This document shows, one piece after another, positions 17,569-25,291 of a stretch of 64,000 bases of DNA. A program made the position numbers and the translations under genes. How positions within the stretch are numbered: position 1 is the first letter of the stretch; every line of letters begins with the position of its first letter. Below the pieces are notes generated by a model. That model ran no database searches. It worked only from the letters and a program-made list of their open reading frames with translations, and was not told the DNA's origin. The stretch spans positions 744,001-808,000 of the forward strand of contig NZ_CP110629.1 of the NCBI RefSeq assembly GCF_026153455.1. Direction: 5' to 3'. Origin of the DNA: Marinimicrobium sp. C6131 (GTDB taxonomy: Bacteria > Pseudomonadota > Gammaproteobacteria > Pseudomonadales > Cellvibrionaceae).

Positions 17569-17994
17569 TTACAGTTGTTGGTGGCGAACAGGATAACCCC
17601 GGGACTTGTAAAAACTGAAGTGCTCCCGGGTGGTTTTTAGTACCTCCGGCGCCTGAATCACCACTTCGGCCAGTCGTTCGAATTGCTCAAAGTGTGAAGG
17701 CACGGCGCTGCGCAGGTTGATCAGAACATCCCGATGGTCGCCGCATTGCTCGGAGTCGGTAATCTCGACGGCGGCGGCCGGAGCGTCCGGATCACCCAGA
17801 CGTCGGTGGGGCAGAAAACTGTCCTCCGGTTGCATCCACAGGTGATCGTCCAGCGCCTGCGCCTGTTCGGTCGTGTCGACGGCAATCAGCACCCGGTGCC
17901 CGAGGCGCGCGGCCTTGTCGGCCAGCCGGCCGACAAAGTGCCAGCGCGCCTCGGGCGCATCCGTGGGCAGAATGTAGAAGTCGATCCGGTTCAT
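17569..17994 (-). CDS. holC: DNA polymerase III subunit chi
   Basis: Chi belongs to the clamp loader and binds single-stranded-DNA-binding protein. The 141-residue sequence starts MNRIDFYILPTDAPEARWHFVGRLADKA and ends HFSFYKSRGYPVRHQQL, both typical of HolC, and length is normal. Its start overlaps the pepA stop by four bases (ATGA), the standard pepA-holC arrangement. Confidence 0.94.
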   Translation of the reverse strand: MNRIDFYILPTDAPEARWHFVGRLADKAARLGHRVLIAVDTTEQAQALDDHLWMQPEDSFLPHRRLGDPDAPAAAVEITDSEQCGDHRDVLINLRSAVPSHFEQFERLAEVVIQAPEVLKTTREHFSFYKSRGYPVRHQQL

Positions 17995-19478
17995 GAGGTC
18001 TGACTGAGCAGGTAGTGCATCAGCAGCGGCACCGGCCGGCCGGTCGCGCCTTTGGCGGCACCGGAGCGCCAGGCCGTTCCGGCGATATCCAGGTGTGCCC
18101 AGGGGTATTTGTCCGCGAAGCGGGACAGGAAGCAGGCGGCGGTGACGCTGCCCGCCTCACGACCCCCAATATTGGCCATGTCGGCAAAATTACTGTCCAG
18201 TTGCTTCTGGTACTCGTCCCACAGCGGCATCCTCCAGGCGCGATCGCCGGCGGTTTCGCCGGCCGAGAGCAGAGCGTCCGCCAGTTCGTCCCGGTTGCTG
18301 TACAGGCCGGTGGCGTGGTTACCCAGAGCGATCACACAGGCGCCGGTGAGCGTGGCGACGTCCACCACGGCCTTGGGTTTGAAGCGCTCGACGTAGGTCA
18401 GGGCGTCGCACAGTACCAGGCGACCCTCGGCGTCGGTGTTCAGTACCTCGATGGTCTGGCCCGACATGGACGTGACGATATCACCGGGCTTGGTCGCGCC
18501 TCCGCTGGGCATATTCTCGGCGGCGGCCACCACGGCCACCACATTGAGTTTGGGTTGCAGCTCAATCAGTGATTTTATGCAGCCGAACACGCTGGCGGCA
18601 CCACACATATCGAATTTCATTTCGTCCATTCCGGCGCCCGGTTTCAGGCTGATGCCGCCGGTGTCAAAGGTGATGCCCTTGCCGACCAGAACGACCGGGG
18701 CTTCGGTTTTGGCGGCACCCTTGTACTCCATGACAATCAGTTTGGCGGGCTCGTCGCTGCCCGCAGAAACGGACAGGAGGGAGCCCATGCCCAGCTCCTT
18801 CATCTGTTTTTCATCAAGCACTTTCACACTCAGCTTTTTCTGGTTGCGCGCCAGCTTGCGCGCCTCTGTGGCCAGATAGCTGGGTGTGCAGACGTTGCCG
18901 GGCAGGTCGCCCAGCTCGCGGGTCAGATTGGTGCCCTTGGCCAGGGCGACGCCCTCGAGCAAACCGGCTTCGATTTCGGCGGTCTGGGATTTTTTGGCGC
19001 AGCCGAGTGTCACTTTGGAGGGCGCGAACGGTGAAGGGTCGACGTTGCGGCTTTTAAAGCGGGTAAACCGGTACTGGCTCAGGCCCAGAGTGTAGGCCAC
19101 CTGTCGGGCCGTCCAGCGAAGATCCCGGTCCTCGACCGTAACACCCTTGAGGCACAGGGTCAGGGATTTGACCGGTGTATTCTTCAGGGCCTCCACCGCT
19201 TTGCCCAGGGCCCGCTGGAAACTCGCGGCCTTGGGTGTGGCACTGCCCAGGCCGAGTACCAGAACGCGTTTGGCGGAAGTACCCTCCGGAGTGGACAGCA
19301 GGAGCGTTTCGCCTTCCTTGCCCTTGAAACCATCGCGCTTGCACAATGCGGCCAACTGCCCGGCCTGGTTCTCCAGTGCCTCGGCGGCGGGAGACCACTG
19401 CTGATTTCCGAAGGCGGTCACAATCAGGCAGTCACTGCGGTCGGTTAAGGCATTGACGACTTTGGCCGTGGTTTGCAT
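17991..19478 (-). CDS. pepA: Leucyl aminopeptidase PepA
   Basis: PepA is a hexameric two-metal M17 aminopeptidase; in E. coli it also binds DNA in Xer recombination and carAB control. The ATG at 19478 gives 495 residues and the family N-terminus; 23 further in-frame codons upstream are not conserved in character. Metal and catalytic motifs are present: VGKGITFDTGGISLKPG, DEMKFDMCGAA and NTDAEGRLVL. It is transcribed divergently from lptF across a 243-base spacer, as in E. coli. Confidence 0.97.
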   Translation of the reverse strand: MQTTAKVVNALTDRSDCLIVTAFGNQQWSPAAEALENQAGQLAALCKRDGFKGKEGETLLLSTPEGTSAKRVLVLGLGSATPKAASFQRALGKAVEALKNTPVKSLTLCLKGVTVEDRDLRWTARQVAYTLGLSQYRFTRFKSRNVDPSPFAPSKVTLGCAKKSQTAEIEAGLLEGVALAKGTNLTRELGDLPGNVCTPSYLATEARKLARNQKKLSVKVLDEKQMKELGMGSLLSVSAGSDEPAKLIVMEYKGAAKTEAPVVLVGKGITFDTGGISLKPGAGMDEMKFDMCGAASVFGCIKSLIELQPKLNVVAVVAAAENMPSGGATKPGDIVTSMSGQTIEVLNTDAEGRLVLCDALTYVERFKPKAVVDVATLTGACVIALGNHATGLYSNRDELADALLSAGETAGDRAWRMPLWDEYQKQLDSNFADMANIGGREAGSVTAACFLSRFADKYPWAHLDIAGTAWRSGAAKGATGRPVPLLMHYLLSQTS

Positions 19479-19721
19479 GGCGGTACTCCATTGCGTTAAG
19501 GGTTGCATTCTGCCACGTTGGCTCGGGCCACGTGGGCAAGAGGTCAAGACAAATGCGGTCGAGTAGGGGATAATGCCACCCCTCGGAGTCGGCCGCAGGC
19601 TGATGCCTCAAGTTTACGCGATCCGCGACGCAGGGCAAATTGTGTGGGGTGGATTGGCGGTCTTTTTTTCGGGGTCGCTCATGGCGAGAGTGACCGGTCG
19701 AGCAACAGACGGGATGCGTGT

Positions 19722-20837
19722 GTGATTATTTTTCGCTATCTCAATCGGGAGATCCTTGTGACGACTCTGGCGGTCAGCAGTGTACTGCTGCTGATTTTCA
19801 TGAGTGGTCGCTTTGTCAAATACCTGGCCGATGCGGCCGCCGGTGAGCTGGCGGTGGATGTGCTGTTCACCATCATGGGTTACCGGTTGCCGGGCTTTCT
19901 TGAGCTGATCATCCCGCTGGGCTTTTTTATCGCCATCCTGCTGGCCTACGGTCGACTGTACACCGACAGCGAAATGGTCGTGCTGTCGGCCTGTGGTATC
20001 AGCCAGGCGCAGTTGGTCATTATTACCCTGATTCCCGCCGTCATGCTCTCCGTACTGGTGGGACTGCTCAGTCTCTGGATCAGTCCCACCGGCGCCCGCG
20101 CGACCGAAACCATTCTGGCCGAGCAGCGAACCCGCAGCGAGTTCGATACCATCCAGCCGGGTCGCTTTCAGGCGTTGGGCGACTCCAACTCCATGGCCTA
20201 CATTACCGAAGTCAGCGAGGATCGCACCCGCCTGCAGACGTTGTTTGTCGCACAGGGCGGCCGCGAAGCGGGGGCCGAACGGCATTCGGTTCTGGTGGCC
20301 GAGTATGCCGAGCAGGCCATGCACCCGGAGTACGAGCAGCGCTATCTGTACCTGCACAATGGCCGACGTTATGAAGGGCAGCCCGGCGCGGCGGATTACG
20401 AGGTGACCGAGTTCGATACCTTCGCCCAGTACATGAAACCCCCCAATATCGAAGCGAGCATGCGCGGCCAGTCCGATACCTGGAGCACGGCGGAACTGAT
20501 CGGTGCGGAGGATCTCGAGCGGCGCACGACCCTGCAGTGGCGGCTGTCCCTGCCGGTGTTGGTTCTGGTGGTGGCCCTGATGGCGGTGCCGTTCAGCCGC
20601 ACCGATCCGCGTCGCGGCCGCTACGCCAAAATGTTGCCCGCCATTGTGCTCTACATGCTGTATCTCGGGACCCTGAGTGGTTTGCGTGGCGCGCTGGAGT
20701 CGGGCAGCTTCCCGTTGATGCCGGGGTTCTGGTTGGTGCACGGCGTGTTTCTGGCCATTGCCCTGCTGATGCTGAGCTGGCAGAACCTCAAGCTGGGGCG
20801 TCAGAAGCGGCGGTCGAGGAGGGCAGCGCATGCGTAA
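19722..20837 (+). CDS. lptF: Lipopolysaccharide export permease LptF
   Basis: LptF pairs with LptG and the LptB ATPase to extract lipopolysaccharide from the inner membrane. The GTG at 19722 is chosen because it gives the family N-terminus (V)IIFRYLNREIL; the 73 in-frame codons before it are non-conserved spacer sequence. The product has 371 residues with six membrane helices flanking a periplasmic beta-jellyroll domain (about residues 120-270). The ribosome site is weak (GGGATG). It overlaps lptG by eight bases. Confidence 0.93.
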   Translation: MIIFRYLNREILVTTLAVSSVLLLIFMSGRFVKYLADAAAGELAVDVLFTIMGYRLPGFLELIIPLGFFIAILLAYGRLYTDSEMVVLSACGISQAQLVIITLIPAVMLSVLVGLLSLWISPTGARATETILAEQRTRSEFDTIQPGRFQALGDSNSMAYITEVSEDRTRLQTLFVAQGGREAGAERHSVLVAEYAEQAMHPEYEQRYLYLHNGRRYEGQPGAADYEVTEFDTFAQYMKPPNIEASMRGQSDTWSTAELIGAEDLERRTTLQWRLSLPVLVLVVALMAVPFSRTDPRRGRYAKMLPAIVLYMLYLGTLSGLRGALESGSFPLMPGFWLVHGVFLAIALLMLSWQNLKLGRQKRRSRRAAHA

Positions 20838-21891
20838 GATCAGTCGCTATATCGCCCGCACCGTTTTTGCGGCCATCGCCCTGGTGTTGCTGGTGGTCCT
20901 GTCACTGGATCTGATCGGCGGCTTTATCGACGAGGTCGCCGACCTGCGCGCCGACTATGATGTGTCCGAGGCGTTGATCTATATCGCGCTGACCATGCCC
21001 GGGCGCATCTATGAATACATTCCCTACGCCAGCCTGATCGGCTGTCTGGCCGGCCTCGGTCTGCTGGCAAGTTCCAGCGAGTTGGTGGTGATGCGAGCCG
21101 CCGGCGTGTCGGTGGTCCGTATTACCTGGCTGGTGCTCAAGCCGGTGTTTGTGTTTATCGGCATCGGTCTGGTGCTGGGGGAATATGTCACCCCCTATAC
21201 GGATCAGGTAGCAGAAAGTCGGCGTGCGGTCGCATTGGGCGGGCAGCGGGCCCTGAATACCGAGCGCGGTCTCTGGCACCGCGAAGGCAATGAGTTTCTG
21301 TATTTCAACGCGGTACAACCGAACGGAATACTGCACGGTATCACCCGTTACCGGTTCAATGAAGAGCGACAACTCGAACAGGCCAGCTATGCCGAGCAGG
21401 CGACGTTTCAGCAGGGTTATTGGCAGGAGGAGGGCGTGTCGGTCACCCACTTCGAAGAAGAGGGTACCCGGGTAGACGCCTACGCGTTGCGGCGCTGGAA
21501 GACCGACCTGACCCCGGATCTGCTGAATATCATCGCCTTGCCTCCCGAAGGCCTGTCGATCCGCAATCTGGTTTATTACGTGGACTATCTGGCGGAACAA
21601 CAACTGGAGAACAGCGAATACCGGTTGGCTTTCTGGGAAAAAGCCCTGCAACCCCTGGCGACGGTGAGCCTGGTGTTGGTGGCGATTTCGTTCATCTTCG
21701 GTCCGCTTCGGGAAGTGACCATGGGCCAGCGCATTTTCACCGGCGTGGTGTTCGGTATCGCCTTCCAATTGACCCAGAGCCTGCTTGGGCCCTCCAGCCT
21801 GGTGTTCGGTTTCCCGCCACTGCTGGCGGTGCTGATCCCCATTGCCGCCTGCGCCGCCTTCGGCCTGCTCCTGCTAAGCCGTACCCGGTAA
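20830..21891 (+). CDS. lptG: Lipopolysaccharide export permease LptG
   Basis: This 353-residue partner of LptF has the same layout of three N-terminal and three C-terminal helices around a periplasmic domain. Its start lies inside the end of lptF, with GAGGAGG upstream at about 20817, so the two subunits are translationally coupled. The sequence starts MRKISRYIARTVFAA, typical for LptG, and length is normal. Confidence 0.94.
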   Translation: MRKISRYIARTVFAAIALVLLVVLSLDLIGGFIDEVADLRADYDVSEALIYIALTMPGRIYEYIPYASLIGCLAGLGLLASSSELVVMRAAGVSVVRITWLVLKPVFVFIGIGLVLGEYVTPYTDQVAESRRAVALGGQRALNTERGLWHREGNEFLYFNAVQPNGILHGITRYRFNEERQLEQASYAEQATFQQGYWQEEGVSVTHFEEEGTRVDAYALRRWKTDLTPDLLNIIALPPEGLSIRNLVYYVDYLAEQQLENSEYRLAFWEKALQPLATVSLVLVAISFIFGPLREVTMGQRIFTGVVFGIAFQLTQSLLGPSSLVFGFPPLLAVLIPIAACAAFGLLLLSRTR

Positions 21892-21912
21892 CGCTCCCAT
21901 TCCCGGGCGGTA

Positions 21913-21945
21913 GGGTGGCATAAGGCCGCAGGCCATCATCCACCA
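21913..21945. repeat. Palindromic extragenic repeat, family A copy 5
   Basis: GGGTGGCATAAGGCC and GGCCATCATCCACCA form an inverted repeat in the 78-base gap between the convergent lptG and RDD genes, where a bidirectional terminator would be expected. Confidence 0.75.
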
Positions 21946-21969
21946 TTAAACAGCAGCAAGCCGGCAGGA

Positions 21970-22446
21970 CTACGTCTTGGGCTCCTTGGGCATCAACCAC
22001 ACACGGGTGCCGCTCAGGCGCCCGTGCAGAGTGTGGCCTTTCGGGTCCACCCACAGCCAGAAATAACCCAGCCCAGCAAGAAGTAGCGACAAGGGCGCGA
22101 GCAGCCCTCGCGTCAGTCGTTGCCGGGGCGCCGGCAACTGACCGGAAGCCGCGTCGGTCAGCTTCAATCGCCAGGCCCGCATGCCCAGCGTCTGTCCCGA
22201 GCGTCCCCAGAAGTAGTAGAAAAAGCCTACCCATACCGCAATCAGCCCGATGAACACGGGAAATCGCCAATAACCCCACTCAATGGCTTCGCGCTCGGCC
22301 GGTGCACCCTGAATCAGTACATTGAGCAGCGTCACCAGCGCGCCGTAGGCCAGTCCCACGGCAATCAGCAGCAGGCTGTCATACACCATGGCGGCGAAAC
22401 GGCGAAGCAATCCGGCGGGGCGTGGTGTGTTTTTGGCGTCGGTCAC
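21970..22446 (-). CDS. RDD family membrane protein
   Basis: The 158-residue product begins PRPAGLLRRFAAMVYDSLLLI, the typical RDD-domain entry, and has three to four hydrophobic segments (about residues 20-45, 58-80, 115-135). The mid-protein WGRSGQTLGMRAWRLKL loop is also characteristic. RDD proteins are often linked to ion transport or solute exchange but are mostly uncharacterised. It is encoded downstream of the cyclase-FHA gene on the same strand with a gap of about 42 bases. Confidence 0.85.
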   Translation of the reverse strand: MTDAKNTPRPAGLLRRFAAMVYDSLLLIAVGLAYGALVTLLNVLIQGAPAEREAIEWGYWRFPVFIGLIAVWVGFFYYFWGRSGQTLGMRAWRLKLTDAASGQLPAPRQRLTRGLLAPLSLLLAGLGYFWLWVDPKGHTLHGRLSGTRVWLMPKEPKT

Positions 22447-22488
22447 GATGGCAAGGTCCGGCAGTCGATGAATGTCAGGCGGTCGTGG

Positions 22489-23373
22489 TTACAGTTGGTA
22501 GTGAATCAGCCATTCACCGGCACGCTCCGCCGGTTGGCCGATAGAGATGGTGCCCGAACCGAACAGCGGAAACTCCTCCCGGCGCAGGTAAATTTCCGGC
22601 TGATCCGGGCCCGAGACGTAGGTGCCGTTGGTGCTGTGGTCCACCAGCACAAACTTGCCGCGCCGGAAAATCACATGGCAGTGATCCCGGGAAGCGAGGC
22701 CAGACTGTATGTGCAGATGAGCCTTGATCGGGTCTCGGCCGATGATATAGGGCGTCTGTTCGGGGTGGATGGTCAGTTGCTCGTCACCCAGCGTCAGGTG
22801 TAGCTGATAGCGGCTCATTTTCCCGGCGATCTCTTCGATCGACATCACCGTCGTGGCGCTGTGGCTCTGGGTGGGCGTTTCCCACTGCAGGCGGTAAATC
22901 AGGCTGTGCCGGGTTTCGCCCTTCACGGCCACCCGGTCGAATTCCTGGCACTGCTCACGCATGGCGCCCTGAAGTTCGTCCACCAGCGTCTGGGTGAGCA
23001 CAATCTGGTTGGCGCGGGCCACCTTGGAGACGAAGGCCGCGTCGTTGACGGCTTCTCCGAACACATCGTTGTCATCCAGCAGTGCGGGGCCGAAGGCGAT
23101 GCCGATACGCAGGGCCACCCCGGCGTGGCGGGCTTCGCGCTGCATGGCAACGGCCGCGTCGCAGGCGGCCTGAGCGGTATCGAAGCGGGCCATCACCTCG
23201 TCACCGAGGGTTTTGACCACATGCCCCTGATAGCCCTCGGTCACTTGAGTCATGATCTCGATGGCGCCGTCCACCGAGCGTTTTGCCAGCAGGTTGCCCA
23301 GGCGCTTATAAAGCGCGGAACTGCCGGAAACGTCGGCAAACATGATGGCCAATGTCCGATTAAGCGCGGTCAT
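22489..23373 (-). CDS. Class III nucleotide cyclase-like domain fused to FHA domain
   Basis: A 294-residue soluble protein. Residues 5-165 form a class III adenylate/guanylate cyclase domain with both metal aspartates (D14 in MFADVSG, D58 in KTLGDE) and the adenine-type pair K54 and D103. The transition-state motif reads VNDAAF: N110 is present but the usual arginine four residues later is F114, so catalysis may be weak or lost. Residues 200-290 form a forkhead-associated domain (YIIGRDPIKAHLHI, DHSTNGTYV), which binds phosphothreonine peptides. It probably links a Ser/Thr kinase pathway to cyclic nucleotide signalling; no kinase gene is in the window. Confidence 0.88.
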   Translation of the reverse strand: MTALNRTLAIMFADVSGSSALYKRLGNLLAKRSVDGAIEIMTQVTEGYQGHVVKTLGDEVMARFDTAQAACDAAVAMQREARHAGVALRIGIAFGPALLDDNDVFGEAVNDAAFVSKVARANQIVLTQTLVDELQGAMREQCQEFDRVAVKGETRHSLIYRLQWETPTQSHSATTVMSIEEIAGKMSRYQLHLTLGDEQLTIHPEQTPYIIGRDPIKAHLHIQSGLASRDHCHVIFRRGKFVLVDHSTNGTYVSGPDQPEIYLRREEFPLFGSGTISIGQPAERAGEWLIHYQL

Positions 23374-23528
23374 GAGGCGGTAGGCTTCTCCAGAACGACT
23401 CGTAAAAGGTGAATGATACCGCCTGGCGCCCCGAAAACACAGGGTTGGATTGCGGTGTAAGAAAGCTACAGCTTGGTTTAGCGACGCCTATTACTGCTAA
23501 GATGGGCTTATGTTATTGGCACATAAAT

Positions 23529-23557
23529 TTGACTTTGGATAAAAAATGATCTAAAAA
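23529..23557 (+). promoter_or_regulatory. Likely sigma70 promoter of the pilus operon
   Basis: TTGACT at 23529-23534 and TAAAAA at 23552-23557 are separated by 17 bases in an AT-rich stretch. Transcription starting near 23564 would include the whole riboswitch downstream. Confidence 0.45.
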
Positions 23558-23611
23558 GAATACGTAGTTCAAACGACCGATGGGTCGTTCTGCACGAGGG
23601 TATCGTTGAGA

Positions 23612-23705
23612 GCCCGCGTGAAAAAGGCAAAACCGGTGAAAGCCGGTGACGCAAAGCCACCTGTCTAACGGATATATATCCTACGATCGAGGGGCCGCCA
23701 CGTTT
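23612..23705 (+). ncRNA. Cyclic-di-GMP-I (GEMM) riboswitch aptamer
   Basis: The core matches the GEMM-I aptamer. CGTG (23617-23620) pairs with CACG (23699-23702). GGCAAA then opens the conserved junction and GGC (23626-23628) pairs with GCC (23656-23658). ACCGG/CCGGT closes a GAAA tetraloop (hairpin 23632-23647), followed by the hallmark GACGCAAAGCC. The second arm has CCT/AGG at its base (23660-23662, 23690-23692) and GGAT/ATCC at its tip. GEMM-I RNAs bind the second messenger cyclic di-GMP and commonly control motility, pili and biofilm genes. Here it leads the pilus operon starting at 23866, with a terminator hairpin in between. Confidence 0.9.
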
Positions 23706-23815
23706 ATACTGCATATGAATGCGAGTCCCTGCGCGTTGTCGCCCTTCTTTCATCTATATATTCCCGCAAAACAGGTGTGCCTTATCGGCCGGCATGGAGT
23801 CTGGCGTGTAATGAG

Positions 23816-23845
23816 GAGTATCTGAATGATACTCGCTATTTTTTA
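23816..23845 (+). terminator. Intrinsic terminator-like hairpin, probable riboswitch expression platform
   Basis: GAGTATC (23816-23822) and GATACTC (23828-23834) form a seven-base-pair stem with a five-base loop, followed by GCTATTTTTT. It lies about 110 bases after the riboswitch and 20 bases before the pilin start codon, so it can gate transcription into the operon. The stem is AT-rich, so its strength is uncertain. Confidence 0.65.
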
Positions 23846-23865
23846 TAACAATGAGGTGAATCACC

Positions 23866-24399
23866 ATGATGAAACGGGCTAAATTAAGTGCAATATTTCT
23901 GGCATCTGGCTTGATGTTGAGCGCAGGTCATACTCTGGCGGTCGATGCTACCGATACGTTTACCGCGACGGCGGCACTGGAGGAAGGTCTTTCTGTAGAT
24001 TGTGCCAGTGGCAACGTTGACTTTGGCACAATCGCTGTACCTTCAGGTTATGCAGGGGGCGACACGGTGACAGTTGCCGCCGCCACTGGTGAAACGGCAG
24101 CCACCGCGGGGAACCTGGTCGTGACGGGAGGCTCAGTGCTGACCTGCAGCGTGACGGGCGCAACCACCGCGACCGCAGCACTCAGCGACGGCTCCGCAAC
24201 CTTCACCACTGACACATTGGCCGGCGTAACTCTCACCGAGTCAGGTTCATCGGATACCATGCTCGCCGACATAACCTTATCCAAAGCCACCGGCATTGCC
24301 GCTGAAGATATTTACATCGGTGGTTCCTTGACAGTTCCTCAGAATAACACCTTTGGAACCTACACCTCGGACACAATTACCCTGACCGTCACAGAATAA
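23866..24399 (+). CDS. DUF4402 major pilin-like subunit
   Basis: A 177-residue exported protein with a clear signal peptide (MMKRAKLSAIFLASGLMLSAGHTLA, cut before VDATD). The mature part is Ala/Thr/Gly-rich and beta-type, with the DUF4402 ending YIGGSLTVPQNNTFGTYTSDT. Two cysteines (in VDCASG and LTCSV) could make one disulfide, as in chaperone-usher pilins. It is the first gene of the operon, 20 bases after a terminator hairpin, and the gene most directly under riboswitch control. AGGTG precedes two adjacent ATGs. Being first and having the simplest sequence, it is probably the major subunit (inference). Confidence 0.85.
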   Translation: MMKRAKLSAIFLASGLMLSAGHTLAVDATDTFTATAALEEGLSVDCASGNVDFGTIAVPSGYAGGDTVTVAAATGETAATAGNLVVTGGSVLTCSVTGATTATAALSDGSATFTTDTLAGVTLTESGSSDTMLADITLSKATGIAAEDIYIGGSLTVPQNNTFGTYTSDTITLTVTE

Positions 24400-24471
24400 A
24401 CCACTGAGGATTGGCCTTCTGTCCGCCAGGCACGTCGTTGTCGGCGTTCAGGAGGCTGATTAAGGGTACCT

Positions 24472-25287
24472 ATGAAGCCAGCTTATAGAGTAGTTAGCGG
24501 GTTGGGATTGGCTCTGTTTTCCCTGCTCACACAGGCACAATCGTTAATGCTGTCTCCGGGAACCGTGGTGCTGAGTGATCAGCAGCGCGCCGCCGCAATC
24601 TTGGTGGGCACTACCGGCGATCGGCTTACAACATTTGAAGTCAGTAACAGCTTTTTCGTGCAGCAACCTGACGGCCTATTGGTCGCTGCGGACCCCGCCA
24701 GCAGTGAGGGGACTGCAGTGGAGTTCGTGCGAGTTGGCCCTCGTCGCTTTGTGGCGGAGCCCGGTCGAGGTCAACAGGTAAGGGTGGCAGCACGCCCCCC
24801 AAGAGATCTCCCCCCGGGTGAGTACCGGATGCACCTGACGGTTGCTTCGGTCGGCGACAGCGACGCAACCCCCAGCGAGAGTGTGACAACCGAAACGGAT
24901 AACGGTATCAAGGTCGTCATTCCGGTTCGGGTTGCCCGGGCGGTACGCATACTCTATCGTCATCAAGTTGAACCGCAAGGCGGCGACCTTGAGGCCTTGC
25001 GTCGTCAGCGTAAGGGGAGGGATGCGGTTATCGACTTCACGGTTATTCGCAAAGGTCAGACCAGTCTGATCGCTGAAACGGAAATTTTGGCTATGAGCTC
25101 TTTGGGAACGGTTCTATCGCGTTGGCCGGGGCCAGCGATTAGTCTTTATACGGAAAATGATCGTCGTCATTTTTCAGCTCACGTGCCCGCCAATGAAGTT
25201 CCGAACAATGCTTCCCTTTGCGTGCGTCTATCCGTCACGGATGAAATGGTGCATGACGTAACAGCGGTGACTCGGTGCGCGGATTGA
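24472..25287 (+). CDS. Periplasmic pilus chaperone-like protein
   Basis: This 271-residue protein has a signal peptide (MKPAYRVVSGLGLALFSLLTQAQS) and an immunoglobulin-like beta-strand pattern: SLMLSPGTVVLSDQQRAAAILV at the start of domain 1 and PPGEYRMHLTVASV before its end resemble fimbrial chaperones, and residues 145-270 would be the second domain. It lies between the pilin and usher genes, the normal place for a chaperone. It should cap pilin subunits in the periplasm and hand them to the usher. Sequence similarity to classical FimC/PapD is weak, so the role rests partly on context. Confidence 0.75.
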   Translation: MKPAYRVVSGLGLALFSLLTQAQSLMLSPGTVVLSDQQRAAAILVGTTGDRLTTFEVSNSFFVQQPDGLLVAADPASSEGTAVEFVRVGPRRFVAEPGRGQQVRVAARPPRDLPPGEYRMHLTVASVGDSDATPSESVTTETDNGIKVVIPVRVARAVRILYRHQVEPQGGDLEALRRQRKGRDAVIDFTVIRKGQTSLIAETEILAMSSLGTVLSRWPGPAISLYTENDRRHFSAHVPANEVPNNASLCVRLSVTDEMVHDVTAVTRCAD

Positions 25288-25291
25288 GCTG

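Noticed and set aside
23516..23534. sigma54-like TTGGCAC ... TTTG element upstream of the riboswitch
   Set aside because: The -12 GC is missing (TTTG in place of TTGC); the sigma70 reading with TTGACT fits better.
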